Shown here piece by piece: positions 34,210 to 42,987 of a DNA stretch of 64,000 nucleotides. Source of the stretch: Paraburkholderia kururiensis (GTDB taxonomy: Bacteria; Pseudomonadota; Gammaproteobacteria; Burkholderiales; Burkholderiaceae); assembly GCF_034424375.1 (NCBI RefSeq), contig NZ_CP139965.1, positions 6,076,001-6,140,000 on the forward strand, read 5' to 3'. Below the pieces are notes generated by a model, which saw nothing but the letters and a program-made list of their open reading frames with translations, searched no databases and had not been told where the DNA came from. Every line of letters begins with the position of its first letter. Within the stretch, counting starts at the first letter, position 1. The position numbers and the translations under genes were made by a program.

Positions 34210-35046
34210 ATGTCGCTTTACGTTAGCAAAAAATGCCGACACGGTACGATGCTGTTCAATTCAAACGATGAATTTGTTGGGCGGAGCCTTTCCCTATACG
34301 GAGAATGGTCGGAGCCTGAGCCGTTCCTGTTTGCGCAAATGGTCCGGGAAGGCAACACGGTGGTCGAAGCAGGAGCCAATATCGGCTCGCATACGGTCAT
34401 GCTATCAAGGACGGTTGGGGACACCGGGCTCGTATTCGCGTTCGAACCACAGCGTCACACATTCCAGTTGTTGTGTGCAAATCTCGCTCTCAATGAGCGG
34501 CTGAATGTGCGAGCGATGCAATGTGCAGTGGGCGACGAAGAAGGCACCGTCGAATTTCCCGTCATCGATCCGCGTCAACGGAATAATTTCGGCGCTTCGT
34601 CGCTGCTGCTGCAGGGCTTGCCTAGTGAGCAGGTTGCATTGCGCTCCATCGATTCGCTTCACCTACCGAGGCTCGATTTCCTGAAGGCGGATGTCGAAGG
34701 ATTCGAAGCGAATGTTATTCGTGGCGCACAAAAGACCCTCGGCGAACACCGACCGATCGTCTATCTGGAGTACCTGAACCACTACACCGGCGACAGTTCG
34801 AAGACATTTCTCAAACTATTCTCTTCACTGAACTACCGCGTTTGGTATTTCATCACTCCGGTGTTCAATCGGCTGAATTTTTTTGGCAACACAGAAAACG
34901 TGTTCGACGGCATCTGGTCGTTCGACTTGATCTGCATTCCTCGCGAACGCGGCGAGATGAGCGGCCTCGTGGAAGTGCTCCCGGACAACGAAGGTTTCTG
35001 CCATGATCCGGACGCATGGCGAAGCGTTCGGTTCGAGTCTGCGTAG
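34210..35046 (+). CDS. FkbM-family methyltransferase
   Basis: This is a 278-residue SAM-dependent O-methyltransferase. The SAM site is VVEAGANIGSHTVMLSRTVG with the acidic VFAFEPQRHTF strand after it. It is followed by SLLLQGLPSEQVALRSIDSL and LDFLKADVEGFEANVIRGAQ, the FkbM hallmark (D-x-E-G-x-E). Such enzymes modify sugars of O-antigens, exopolysaccharides or glycoproteins, or polyketides. GGGG lies a few bases before the ATG. GC content and codon use are lower than in flanking genes, suggesting acquisition. The only same-strand neighbour is the fibre-like gene 475 bases downstream. Confidence 0.88.
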   Translation: MSLYVSKKCRHGTMLFNSNDEFVGRSLSLYGEWSEPEPFLFAQMVREGNTVVEAGANIGSHTVMLSRTVGDTGLVFAFEPQRHTFQLLCANLALNERLNVRAMQCAVGDEEGTVEFPVIDPRQRNNFGASSLLLQGLPSEQVALRSIDSLHLPRLDFLKADVEGFEANVIRGAQKTLGEHRPIVYLEYLNHYTGDSSKTFLKLFSSLNYRVWYFITPVFNRLNFFGNTENVFDGIWSFDLICIPRERGEMSGLVEVLPDNEGFCHDPDAWRSVRFESA

Positions 35047-35521
35047 CCAAGGCGGCGACCAGCACAAATTTGTGGCGGCCGTTCCGGCCGCCGTCCACAG
35101 CTGCACTACGTGGCACACGAAAACTGCCGCGGCAGACGGAAGACTACGACCGGACCATACCGCTCAGGAATTCCGTAACGCTCTTCACGTCGCGGTAATT
35201 GGGCAAATCAGAACGAACGATCAATCCGACCAAGAAGTTTCATTGATGCCCAAGGCATAAACCCGTGCTGGACGGAATTGCCACGCCAACGCAAAGTGAA
35301 TCTATCCGAAAAGCATATTCTGATTATTGTCCACTGCCGTTGACAATTATTCACAACAACACTGCCGCTTGCTCATATTATTATTCTCGCACGACAACAG
35401 GGCAATTAATTCGACACGAATAGGTTATAAGTTCGATAAATCATCAATCATTGCCGCCGTGTAACGACAACCAAGCGAAACACTTAATTATGTCTCGCAC
35501 CTTTCCTCTTAAGGATCTGTT
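35047..35521. other. AT-rich spacer between the FkbM and fibre-like genes
   Basis: The sequence is AT-rich with a TTGACA hexamer at 35340-35345 but no matched -10. On the minus strand, around 35140-35240, about 27 codons (containing LIVRSDLPNYRDVKSVTEFL) stay open and look protein-like before a stop; this may be the end of a lost gene. Nothing else is recognisable. Confidence 0.3.
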
Positions 35522-36121
35522 ATGACGGTTCGTACACCAGTAATTGTTGACGGAAGTGGCAATTTTTCCGCGCTATCTTCGAGCGATACATTGCCAGCAA
35601 CGGCAATAGGCATTTCCAGAAATGCCGGCAACCTGTTGAATGCAGCTAGCGACGGCGGCTTGTTCGCGAGCCCTCCGCCGTTCCTCACATGGGAAATCGG
35701 AACAACATTGCAGCCCAACGGAGGAAAGGGAATTGACGAAGGAACGTGGTGGCGACTGGATCTTTCGGTGCAGCCCAACGGGTCGATTCCTGGCGCCTCG
35801 ATCACCTCGGATGGGTATTTGCAGTTGCAGCCCGGGTTTTATCTCATAACGTTCGATGGTGTGCTCAACACCACCGCATCTACCGGGCAGTACAAATCCT
35901 CTTTCATGACCAGTCGGCAATATGGATACCCTGGCATTTATCAGGACTCGATAATCAATTATGCCAACCTGAATGGTTCAGGAGGTGCCATTTCCTTGTC
36001 GATGTCACGACTCTGCAACTGCAACATCTATACCGACGTTTGCTCGTTCGGTTATGACAAGGGCTCGGATGGCAGCGCGGCATTGCACGGGTTCATCTCA
36101 GTTATCCAGTTCATGCCGTAA
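35522..36121 (+). CDS. Fibre-like beta-rich protein of unknown function
   Basis: This 199-residue protein has no signal peptide. The N-terminus (TPVIVDGSGNFSALSSSDTL followed by PATAIG) resembles segments of phage tail fibres and baseplate decorations, which often carry a D-G-x-G-N-x3-L-x4-D-x-L/I-P pattern. The rest is Gly/Ser/aromatic-rich with a predicted jelly-roll-like region (LQLQPGFYLITFDGVLNTTA) and a short Cys cluster (LCNCNIYTDVC). An AAGGA ribosome-binding site lies upstream. AT-richer composition and position suggest transfer. Function is unknown; a receptor-binding or surface-adhesive role is only a guess. Confidence 0.7.
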   Translation: MTVRTPVIVDGSGNFSALSSSDTLPATAIGISRNAGNLLNAASDGGLFASPPPFLTWEIGTTLQPNGGKGIDEGTWWRLDLSVQPNGSIPGASITSDGYLQLQPGFYLITFDGVLNTTASTGQYKSSFMTSRQYGYPGIYQDSIINYANLNGSGGAISLSMSRLCNCNIYTDVCSFGYDKGSDGSAALHGFISVIQFMP

Positions 36122-36250
36122 TGCGAGTCAACCCGAGTGTATGACACACAGGGATGGCGCGAAGCGCTTTCGCCGAAGCCCTGTAGATTGCATCCAATAC
36201 GACCGGGGCTCTGATGAGCGTCCGGGCGCTATTTTTGCGTGAGCTTTGCG

Positions 36251-36295
36251 CCGGAACCGTTCCGTGGCGCGAGTTGCTTCGCTGCACGGTTCCGG
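36251..36295. terminator. Inverted repeat between the fibre-like gene and the NlpD-like gene
   Basis: CCGGAACCGT (36251-36260) and ACGGTTCCGG (36286-36295) pair perfectly over 10 bases with a 25-base loop. They lie between two convergent genes. Confidence 0.5.
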
Positions 36296-36347
36296 ACGGC
36301 AAGCCAATGTGGATAAGCGCCAAAGAGCAACGGTGTCCGATCAACAT

Positions 36348-37172
36348 TCACCCATTCTGACTCCGCAAATACGCCATCGGATCCACCGGCTTGCCGTCCC
36401 GCCGCACCTCGAACAGCACGGCGGCGCGGGCGCGATTGTCGGCGCCCATCTCGGCGATCTGCTGGCCCTGACGCACGATGTCGCCCGTCTTCACGAGCAG
36501 CCGGCGGCTATGGGAGTAAGCCGTCAGAAAGTCCTTGTTGTGCTGGACGATGATGAGGCTGCCGTATTCATTGAGACCCGTGCCCGCGAACATGACCTTG
36601 CCGTCGGCGGCGGCGCGCACGGGGTCGCCTTCCTTGCCGCCGATCTCGATGCCCCGGTTCTCGCCGGGCTGGAACGGCTCCACCACCTGGCCCTGCGCGG
36701 GCCACGCAAGCGACACGGCAAAAGCGTGACGCGAAACCGCTGAAGCCACGCCGCGAGCGTCCGCGCCGCCGCTCGCCTGCACCGGTACGGTCTGGCGCGA
36801 CACGATACGCAGCGTCTGGCCCGGCTTGATGCGGCTGGACGGCTTCAACCGGTTCCACGCCGCGAGGTCTTTCACGGAGCATCCGTGGCTCTGGGCAACG
36901 CGCGGCAGGGTGTCACCGCGCCGCACCCTGTAGAAAGCGGTCTTCGTCACGACCATCGTCGTGCTTGCGCCAGCCGCTCCCCGACCTCCGTCCGGCCCGG
37001 CATCCGACGTCGTCGCGCCCGGTGTTGCATTCGTGCCCGAGGCCACCGGATCGGGCACCACCGAAGGTTGCTCCGGATTCGCCGCGCAGCCGGCCAGCAC
37101 GACCGCGAGGCAGAGAGCGCCGGCGACGCCCGCTCTCGACCTGTGGAAACTGGTGAAACGACTTCTCGCCAT
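36348..37172 (-). CDS. NlpD-like LysM/LytM lipoprotein with a degenerate peptidase site
   Basis: This 274-residue outer-membrane lipoprotein is probably an activator of septal amidases. The lipobox is LAGC (signal MARSRFTSFHRSRAGVAGAL). A LysM peptidoglycan-binding domain follows (YRVRRGDTLPRVAQSHGCSV, then WNRLKPSSRIKPGQTL). The C-terminal LytM/M23 fold reads NRGIEIGGKEGDPVRAAADG and ends AVLFEVRRDGKPVDPMAYL. The H-x3-D and H-x-H zinc ligands of active M23 peptidases are replaced by N/E and V-x-F, as in E. coli NlpD and EnvC, so it should not cut peptidoglycan itself. The ATG at 37172 was chosen because the signal peptide begins there. It is not next to rpoS or surE, unlike classical nlpD, so it is a paralogue. 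Confidence 0.88.
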   Translation of the reverse strand: MARSRFTSFHRSRAGVAGALCLAVVLAGCAANPEQPSVVPDPVASGTNATPGATTSDAGPDGGRGAAGASTTMVVTKTAFYRVRRGDTLPRVAQSHGCSVKDLAAWNRLKPSSRIKPGQTLRIVSRQTVPVQASGGADARGVASAVSRHAFAVSLAWPAQGQVVEPFQPGENRGIEIGGKEGDPVRAAADGKVMFAGTGLNEYGSLIIVQHNKDFLTAYSHSRRLLVKTGDIVRQGQQIAEMGADNRARAAVLFEVRRDGKPVDPMAYLRSQNG

Positions 37173-37660
37173 CTCTCGCTTGACTCCTGCTCGAAATGTC
37201 CGCAGTTGCCGCGCCTCTGGACGCGGCGCCGGCGCCATCCGTCGCCCTATGAAAGGAACGTGGCGTTTCTGCTGTCAAAATTGCACAAAATGGCCTGATA
37301 TGGCCCCAAGTTCACGCAACATTGTAAAGTGCACATGACAGTCGACGGGCCGTTTCAAACACTCTGATACAAATGTTTATCGACCCCAATCAAGCCGAAC
37401 GCATATTGCGCACCGCCCGGTATCCGGCAAAGGTCCGCCTTATAACGCCACATAACGGCAAGGACAGACGCAACTTGAGCCCGGGCAGTTGCGCTCGGGA
37501 ATAGCCGTTTCAAACAGGGCAGACGCGAGAGCGAATCGGGACTTCGTGCGCAGGAACGAAAAAGCCCGCTGCCGCGCGGCCTGCAAGGCAAGCCGGCGAG
37601 CAACGGGCCAGTATGAAAAGGGGCGCGCCATACCGCGCGCCGGAAAAACATCCTTCCGTC
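37173..37660. other. Region between the NlpD-like gene and the porin gene
   Basis: Both genes are on the minus strand. The part near 37300-37500 is AT-richer and should contain the NlpD-like gene promoter, though no clear hexamers were found. The part at 37559-37641 holds the porin terminators listed separately. Confidence 0.4.
37559..37608 (-). terminator. Rho-independent terminator of the porin gene
   Basis: On the minus strand GCCCGTTGC (37608-37600) pairs with GCAGCGGGC (37572-37564), with one G-U pair, and is followed by five T (A run at 37559-37563). A second stem, GGCGCGC/GCGCGCC with a 6-base loop, lies just upstream in the transcript (37622-37641), so termination is doubled. Confidence 0.7.
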
Positions 37661-38821
37661 TTAGAACTTGTGGCGAATCGCCGCGCGGAACGCGAACTGG
37701 TGTTGCGACGACGACACGCCGGCCGAACCCGGAATGTAGGCGTCGTCGAGCGCCGTGCCGGTCCGGTCGCCGGCCACCTTCTGATAGGCGCCCTGCAGAT
37801 AGAAGTCGGTGCGCTTCGACAGGTTGTAGTCCGCCATCAGGCCGAACGTGTGGTACTTCGGCTCGGGATTGCCCGTCGAGGCGTCGAACTTCGACAGCGT
37901 GTAGATGTACTGCGCGCCCACGAAGAACGACGGCGTCAACTGGTACTTGCCGTTCACTTCGAAGTTCTGATACTTGAGCGACGACGGATTCTCGCCCGAC
38001 GGCAGCGCGATCGAACCCACGTAGGCCGAACTCACCGGCTGCGTCACGTTGGTGTTCGTGTACACGAAGCCGAGGGTCGCCGGCCCGAACGTGTAATTGA
38101 CGCCGCCGCCGAAAATGCGCAGACGCTTCGAGTCGAAGTTCTCGTCGTCGCCGGGACCGGCAATCGCGCCGCCCGAGGTCGTGCCTGGGTTGTTGGCCTG
38201 CAGGTAGGCCGCGGCCACGAGCAGACCGCCGGTCGCGTACTGGGCGCCCACGCTGTACTGTCGATTGTTCGCGAAGTTCGTCGAGTTGCTGAAGCTGTAT
38301 GTGCCGCCGAACTGGAAGCCCGAGAGGTCCGGGCTCGCGTACTTCACCGTGTTGTTGACGCGGAAGGAGTTGTCCGTGTTGTCGTTGTCGTACGGGTGCG
38401 AGAGCAGGTAGCCGCCCCAGTTGCCGTTGGCCGTGGTCTGCGCCAGGTAGTCCACCAGCGAGTCGTACTGGCGACCCAACGTAACCGCTCCGTACTGGCT
38501 CGAGGTCAGGCCGACGAACGCCTGACGCCCGAACATCCGGCCGCCCTGGCCGAGCCGGCCCGAGTTGACGTCAAAGCCGTTTTCCAGCGTGAAGATGGCC
38601 TTGAGGCCGCCGCCCAGATCTTCCGAGCCCTTCAGGCCCCAGCGGCTGCCCTGGGCATAGCCGCTCGCCAGCTGATACGCCGAGTGACCGCCCGAGTTGC
38701 TCGTGTAGTTGAAACCTTCGTCGATCACCCCGTACAGCGTCACGCTGCTCTGGGCGAACGCGGGTGCCGCGAAAGCGGCGAAGGCGGTGGATACGGCAAG
38801 CGCGATGACCTGTTTTTTCAT
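37661..38821 (-). CDS. Outer-membrane porin, Burkholderia trimeric type
   Basis: This 386-residue general-diffusion porin has a signal peptide ending AAPAFAQ, the first strand SSVTLYGVIDEGFNYTSNSG, the block SRWGLKGSEDLGGGLKAIFT, FGRQAFVGLTSSQYGAVTLG in the middle and a terminal strand ending in Phe (FAFRAAIRHKF), which is the BAM recognition signal. The start has GGAGA upstream. Paired terminators follow. It is 16-stranded by family. It is related to the second porin at 51168-52307, but the shared upstream element seen there was not found here. Confidence 0.93.
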   Translation of the reverse strand: MKKQVIALAVSTAFAAFAAPAFAQSSVTLYGVIDEGFNYTSNSGGHSAYQLASGYAQGSRWGLKGSEDLGGGLKAIFTLENGFDVNSGRLGQGGRMFGRQAFVGLTSSQYGAVTLGRQYDSLVDYLAQTTANGNWGGYLLSHPYDNDNTDNSFRVNNTVKYASPDLSGFQFGGTYSFSNSTNFANNRQYSVGAQYATGGLLVAAAYLQANNPGTTSGGAIAGPGDDENFDSKRLRIFGGGVNYTFGPATLGFVYTNTNVTQPVSSAYVGSIALPSGENPSSLKYQNFEVNGKYQLTPSFFVGAQYIYTLSKFDASTGNPEPKYHTFGLMADYNLSKRTDFYLQGAYQKVAGDRTGTALDDAYIPGSAGVSSSQHQFAFRAAIRHKF

Positions 38822-39311
38822 GGATATCTCCGTTCCCTTTTTCGCTATTTGTTTTCACTCTTCTGACGTGCGGCTTTCAGAAACGAGTGGTCTTTGATGT
38901 CGCCGGCCGGGCCGTCTTGAAGCGTCCTCGAAGCCGTGCGAGATAGCGGAGATGATCGTTGCACGCCGAATTGGGCACGTCCATTGGGGGCCGTTGCCCG
39001 CAACGAAACCGTTGCGAAATGCCCACGTGCGGTGCATGGATCGGGCAATCGGTCCTCCTCCCAAGAGACACCGGGCTACTTGGCTAATCGCGGCAACCGT
39101 TCGTAACATCCCCACCGGCCACTCCTCACCTTTTCAGGAACTCTGCGAGCGCACCAGGGTCATCCCTAACCTTCGGTGTCGTTCCATGCGGGCGACGCCG
39201 TCCGTCGCTGTGCCGTCGAACCGCCTCTGCCGTTCCTCTTCGTCGGCATCGCTCCCGCTTTCCTTCGCGCGGCGCCCGTTGTCCGCATCGCGCACGTCGT
39301 CGTTGCCCTGA
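38822..39311. other. Divergent region between the porin and OpgC-type genes
   Basis: No gene could be supported in these 490 bases. The sequence next to the porin should carry its promoter, but no convincing -35/-10 pair or repeat was found. Confidence 0.4.
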
Positions 39312-40418
39312 ATGCCCATGCAAGCTTCCGCGTCTTCGCGTCTTGTCGAACTCGATTTTTTCCGCGGGCTCGTGCTGCTCGTGATCGTCGTCGACCATAT
39401 CGGCGGCAGCATCCTCTCGCGGTTCACGCTGCACGCCTACGCGCTCTGCGACGCAGCCGAAGTCTTCGTGTTTCTCGGCGGCTACGCCACGGCGGTGGCC
39501 TACGGCTCGCTCGTGGCCCGCCACACCGAGTCCGCGGCGCGCCGGCGCTTTCTGCGCCGTGCCTTCGAGATCTACCGCGCGTTCCTCGTCACCGCCGCGC
39601 TCATGCTGGTGGTCTCGGCCGTGATGCTGATGCTCGGCATCGACGCGCCCAACGTGACCACCGCCGACATCGAGGAACTCGCCGCCACGCCGCTCCGGGC
39701 GCTGGCCGACATCCTCCTGATGCGCCGCCAGCCGTATCTCGCGGGCGTGCTGCCCATGTATGCGCTGTTCGCGCTCGCCGTCCCCGCGATGCTGCCGCTC
39801 GCACGGCGTCGGCCTGTGGTGCTGCTCGTGGGCAGCATCGTGCTGTGGGCCGCGGCGCCGTTCGCGGCGGACTGGCTGCCGCACGCCGAAGACGTCCAAT
39901 GGGACTTCAATCCGCTCGCGTGGCAACTGCTCTTCGTGCTGGGCGTGCTCGCGAAGTGCCAGCCCATCTATCAGCGCGTGAGCGCGCATCGTCTGGGCTG
40001 GCTCGTCACCGTGGCCGCGGGCGTGGCGTTCGTGATCGCCGCCTGGTACCGGCTCGGCATAGAGGCCGCGCCGCCCGACGGCAGCCTCAAGCAGAACCTG
40101 GCGTGGTTCCGGCTCGGCAACTTCGTCGCGATCGCGTGGCTCGCGGCGGGGCTTGTCGAATCCGGATGGGTGAAGAAGGTGGCGCGCGCGTTGCCATGGA
40201 TCGGCCTCGTCGGACGCAAAGGCCTGCTGTGCTTCGTGTGCGGTACGGCGATTTCGCTCGTCGTCGACTCGCTGCTCTTCAAGTTCACCGAGGGCTATCT
40301 CAACTACCCGCTCGGTCTTGCCGCCGACGCCATCGCCATCGGCGCGCTGCTCCTCGTCGCGAAGGGCTCGGAGCCGATCACGCGCGTACTCGCGGTGCGC
40401 GTGAAAACGACGGCATAG
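39312..40418 (+). CDS. OpgC-family membrane protein (acyltransferase-like)
   Basis: This 368-residue protein has about ten membrane helices. The opening ASSRLVELDFFRGLVLLVIV followed by VDHIGG matches the OpgC/acyltransferase-3-like start, in which Arg and Asp/His near helix 1 are conserved. AAEVFVFLGGYATAVAYGSL is the next family block. OpgC of enterobacteria adds succinyl groups to osmoregulated periplasmic glucans. In Burkholderia the exact acceptor is unknown, and no opgGH genes are nearby. Two ATGs (39312 and 39318) are possible. A true terminator lies 110 bases after the stop, so this gene is probably monocistronic. Confidence 0.85.
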   Translation: MPMQASASSRLVELDFFRGLVLLVIVVDHIGGSILSRFTLHAYALCDAAEVFVFLGGYATAVAYGSLVARHTESAARRRFLRRAFEIYRAFLVTAALMLVVSAVMLMLGIDAPNVTTADIEELAATPLRALADILLMRRQPYLAGVLPMYALFALAVPAMLPLARRRPVVLLVGSIVLWAAAPFAADWLPHAEDVQWDFNPLAWQLLFVLGVLAKCQPIYQRVSAHRLGWLVTVAAGVAFVIAAWYRLGIEAAPPDGSLKQNLAWFRLGNFVAIAWLAAGLVESGWVKKVARALPWIGLVGRKGLLCFVCGTAISLVVDSLLFKFTEGYLNYPLGLAADAIAIGALLLVAKGSEPITRVLAVRVKTTA

Positions 40419-40527
40419 CGACGGCTGCGGCCAACCCTCCCGCCCTGTAGCGGGCATAGCCGGAACAGCCAGGGCCGCAGGCCTACCGTACGACGGGCGG
40501 CCCGCTGCGGCCTGCTAGCATGGAGGC

Positions 40528-40558
40528 CCGCGCAGCGCCGATCACTGCGCGGCTTTTT
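40528..40558 (+). terminator. Rho-independent terminator between the OpgC-type gene and the esterase gene
   Basis: CCGCGCAG (40528-40535) pairs perfectly with CTGCGCGG (40545-40552) around a 9-base loop, followed by C and five T (40554-40558). Its presence argues against the in-frame ATG at 40520 as start of the next gene. Confidence 0.75.
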
Positions 40559-40573
40559 CTGCCCTTCTCCGCG

Positions 40574-41431
40574 ATGCGCCGACTTTTCCGCCCTGTCTTC
40601 CGTGCCGTTCTGCTCTCATTGGGTGCCGCCGCGGCCATCAAGGCGCCCCCCGCGCACGCCAGCACGGTGTCGACCGCGACCTTCTACTCGCCCGCGCTGG
40701 CGCGCGACTGGTCGTACGTCGTCTATCTGCCGACAGGCTACCGCAACGACGCCGGCCACTACCCGGTGCTCTACCTGCTGCACGGAAACAACGGCAACGC
40801 GATGGACTGGATCACGCAGGGCCGCCTGCAAGCCGCGGCGGACACGCTGATCGAGCGCCGCGCCATCGTGCCGGTGGTGATCGTGATGCCGCAGGGCGGC
40901 ACGGACTGGTACGTCGACCGCAAGGAAAAGATGGAGAGCGCGTTCTTCGACGACCTGCTGCCCGAAATCGAGCGGCGCTACGCGGTCTCGAACCAGCGCA
41001 ATGGACGGGCCATCGGCGGCGTATCGATGGGCGGCTTCGGCGCGCTGCGCTATACGCTCGAGCAGCCCGAGCGCTTCTGCGGCGCGCTGCTGCTCTCGCC
41101 CGCCGTCTATTCGAACGAGCCGCCGCTCTCGTCGGCCGCGCGCTATGTGGGCGTGTTCGGCGACCGGCAGTTCGATCCGCACGTCTGGCATGCGCTCAAC
41201 TACCCCGCGCTGTGGCAGGCCTATATGGCCAAGCCGTGGCGCGTGCCCATGTTCATCGCTTCGGGCGACGGCGACCTCGTGATCCAGGCGGAGGCGTCGC
41301 AGCTCTACACGCGGCTGCGGCTCGCCAACAATCCGGCGGCACTGCGGATCGTCGATGGGGGGCATACCTGGAACGTCTGGCGCGATCTGCTGCCGGCGGC
41401 GCTCACCTATACGCTCGACTGCGTGCGCTGA
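40574..41431 (+). CDS. Exported esterase (esterase D / S-formylglutathione-hydrolase-like fold)
   Basis: This 285-residue alpha/beta hydrolase has a signal peptide (MRRLFRPVFRAVLLSLGAAA, cleaved after HAS) and the Ser nucleophile in GGVSMGGFGALRY. The acid is near FIASGDGDLVIQ and the His in IVDGGHTWNVW. The early block YPVLYLLHGNNGNAMDWITQ is typical of the putative esterase family (PF00756), which includes acetylxylan esterase-like and mycolyltransferase-like members. The start is set at the ATG at 40574, not at 40520, because the earlier one would place a strong terminator hairpin inside the gene. The substrate is unknown. Confidence 0.88.
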   Translation: MRRLFRPVFRAVLLSLGAAAAIKAPPAHASTVSTATFYSPALARDWSYVVYLPTGYRNDAGHYPVLYLLHGNNGNAMDWITQGRLQAAADTLIERRAIVPVVIVMPQGGTDWYVDRKEKMESAFFDDLLPEIERRYAVSNQRNGRAIGGVSMGGFGALRYTLEQPERFCGALLLSPAVYSNEPPLSSAARYVGVFGDRQFDPHVWHALNYPALWQAYMAKPWRVPMFIASGDGDLVIQAEASQLYTRLRLANNPAALRIVDGGHTWNVWRDLLPAALTYTLDCVR

Positions 41432-41515
41432 AGGCCTCGGCCGTCTCGGACCCGGCAGCGATGAGGCCGGACCCCTTGCGCAGCAACGCCCACGCCCCGC
41501 CTCCTCAACGTCGAC

Positions 41516-42622
41516 TCACCGCCGGACCGCCGCCTCGCCGCTGCCCGGCTGCAGCCACTCGTCCCAGAGCACCATGAGTATGGTCATGAGCGCGGGACCG
41601 ATGAAGATGCCCAGCAGCCCGAACGTCCCGGCTCCGCCCAGAATGCCGAACAGCACGAGCAGGAACGGCAGGCGCGTGGAACTGCCGATCAGAACGGGCC
41701 GCACGAAATGGTCGGCCACGAACGTGATGACGAAACCGGCCGCGGCAATCGCGATCGCCGCCACGGTCGCGCCCGGCACGAGCGCGAGCCACAACGCCAC
41801 GCCGCAAAACACGATGGGCGCACAGAACGGCAGCATCGCGGCCACCGCAGTCACGGCCGCGAGCAGCGCCACGTGCGGCACGCCGGCCAGCGCGTAGCCC
41901 GTGCCGAGCAGCACGCCCTCACCCAGCCCCACCACCACCAGCCCCGTCACCGTCCCGCGCACCGCCGCGCCCATGCGCTGCGCGAGTTCGACGCCGCGCT
42001 GGCCGAAGGCGCGTTCGGCGCCGCGCAGGATCGTGCCCGAGAGGCGCGGCCCCGCCTGGAAGATCACGAACACGGTCAGCAGCGTGAAGACGAAATGCAG
42101 CAGCGCGTGGGCCGCGCGCAGGCCGAAGCGCTGGCCGAACGCCACCACGGCGTTGCCGTGCAGGTCCTTCATGGCCGGCGACGCGCCGAGCGGCCGGGCG
42201 AGATTGGCCTGCCACCACTCGGTCAATGGGCGGGCGCCGAACGGAAGATGCGCCACGAAGTCCGGCACCGGCACGCCGGTTTCCTGCGCGCCGCGAATCC
42301 AGCCGAGCAGGCTGTGCGCTTCGCCGGCCGCCTGCGCGATGCCCACGGCCACGGGCAATAGCACGAGCAGCCCGACCGCCAGCGTCAGCAGCGCCCCGAT
42401 CAGCGTCGTGCGGCCCTTGAACCAGCGGCGGCTTTCGATGGCGCGAAAAGCCGGCCACAAGGCGATGGCGATGACGCCCGCCCAGGCCACGGCGGGAATG
42501 AACTCGCGCACCATCCACAGCGCGAGGACCACGAGCGCGGTATAGAGGGCGGCCGCGGCGACACGCTGGCTTTGTTGTTGGGGGATGGAGGCGGGTTTGG
42601 GAGCAGGCGAATGCGGGTTCAT
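41516..42622 (-). CDS. AI-2E family transporter (PerM/TqsA-like permease)
   Basis: This is a 368-residue inner-membrane protein with eight or so helices. N-terminal helices are around ALYTALVVLALWMVREFIPA. The family-typical stretch VRGTVTGLVVVGLGEGVLLG and the loop-helix GVPHVALLAAVTAVAAMLPF lead to a C-terminal block with VRPVLIGSSTRLPFLLVLFG and GLLGIFIGPALMTILMVLW. Family members export the AI-2 signal, Na+ or other small solutes; the name does not prove signal transport. The ATG at 42622 has GAGG upstream. A longer in-frame extension upstream is not membrane-like. It is monocistronic and divergent from the DUF3331 gene. Confidence 0.9.
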   Translation of the reverse strand: MNPHSPAPKPASIPQQQSQRVAAAALYTALVVLALWMVREFIPAVAWAGVIAIALWPAFRAIESRRWFKGRTTLIGALLTLAVGLLVLLPVAVGIAQAAGEAHSLLGWIRGAQETGVPVPDFVAHLPFGARPLTEWWQANLARPLGASPAMKDLHGNAVVAFGQRFGLRAAHALLHFVFTLLTVFVIFQAGPRLSGTILRGAERAFGQRGVELAQRMGAAVRGTVTGLVVVGLGEGVLLGTGYALAGVPHVALLAAVTAVAAMLPFCAPIVFCGVALWLALVPGATVAAIAIAAAGFVITFVADHFVRPVLIGSSTRLPFLLVLFGILGGAGTFGLLGIFIGPALMTILMVLWDEWLQPGSGEAAVRR

Positions 42623-42987
42623 GTAACCTCGGGCACCGGGCGGCAGAGCAGCGCCAGCACGCACGCGGCACCGCCTGACCGCCAAAAGCCTCAATCTTAA
42701 GACAAGGCGCCCCGCCTCCCCTGCATGAGGTGTTCGATGCGGTCGGATAGCGGTAAGGGGACCGCAGAAAGGCGCAGAGAGGGTGCCAGGGTCGTCGCGC
42801 GTGGGACAACACTGCGTTGCAAAATTGTTAGATATCGGCCGCGACACCCGCGGAAGCCCATTCGTTCAGCCTTCGACGGATACCCGCGTCCATTGTTGCG
42901 TCCCGCGGAATGGTGTTTCAACCGCGGCACAATGGCACTTGCTGCGCCGCAGGTCTACATTCGGCACACCTCTTCCTGGAGCCGACA
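42623..42987. other. Divergent region between the AI-2E permease and DUF3331 genes
   Basis: No gene is seen. An AT-rich patch around 42820-42836 (AAATTGTTAGATAT) could be part of a promoter. A TGGCAC near 42935 does not have a proper -12 partner. Confidence 0.35.

Noticed and set aside
37355..37651. A 98-codon minus-strand frame downstream of the porin
   Set aside because: It runs through the two porin terminator hairpins, has no ribosome-binding site and has no protein-like pattern.
38855..39115. An 86-codon minus-strand frame upstream of the porin
   Set aside because: It has no ribosome-binding site and no recognisable domain, and it lies in the expected promoter region.
42930..42950. A TGGCAC-containing -24/-12-like site before the DUF3331 gene
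   Set aside because: The -12 side lacks the TTGC core; only the GG-N10-GC spacing fits.
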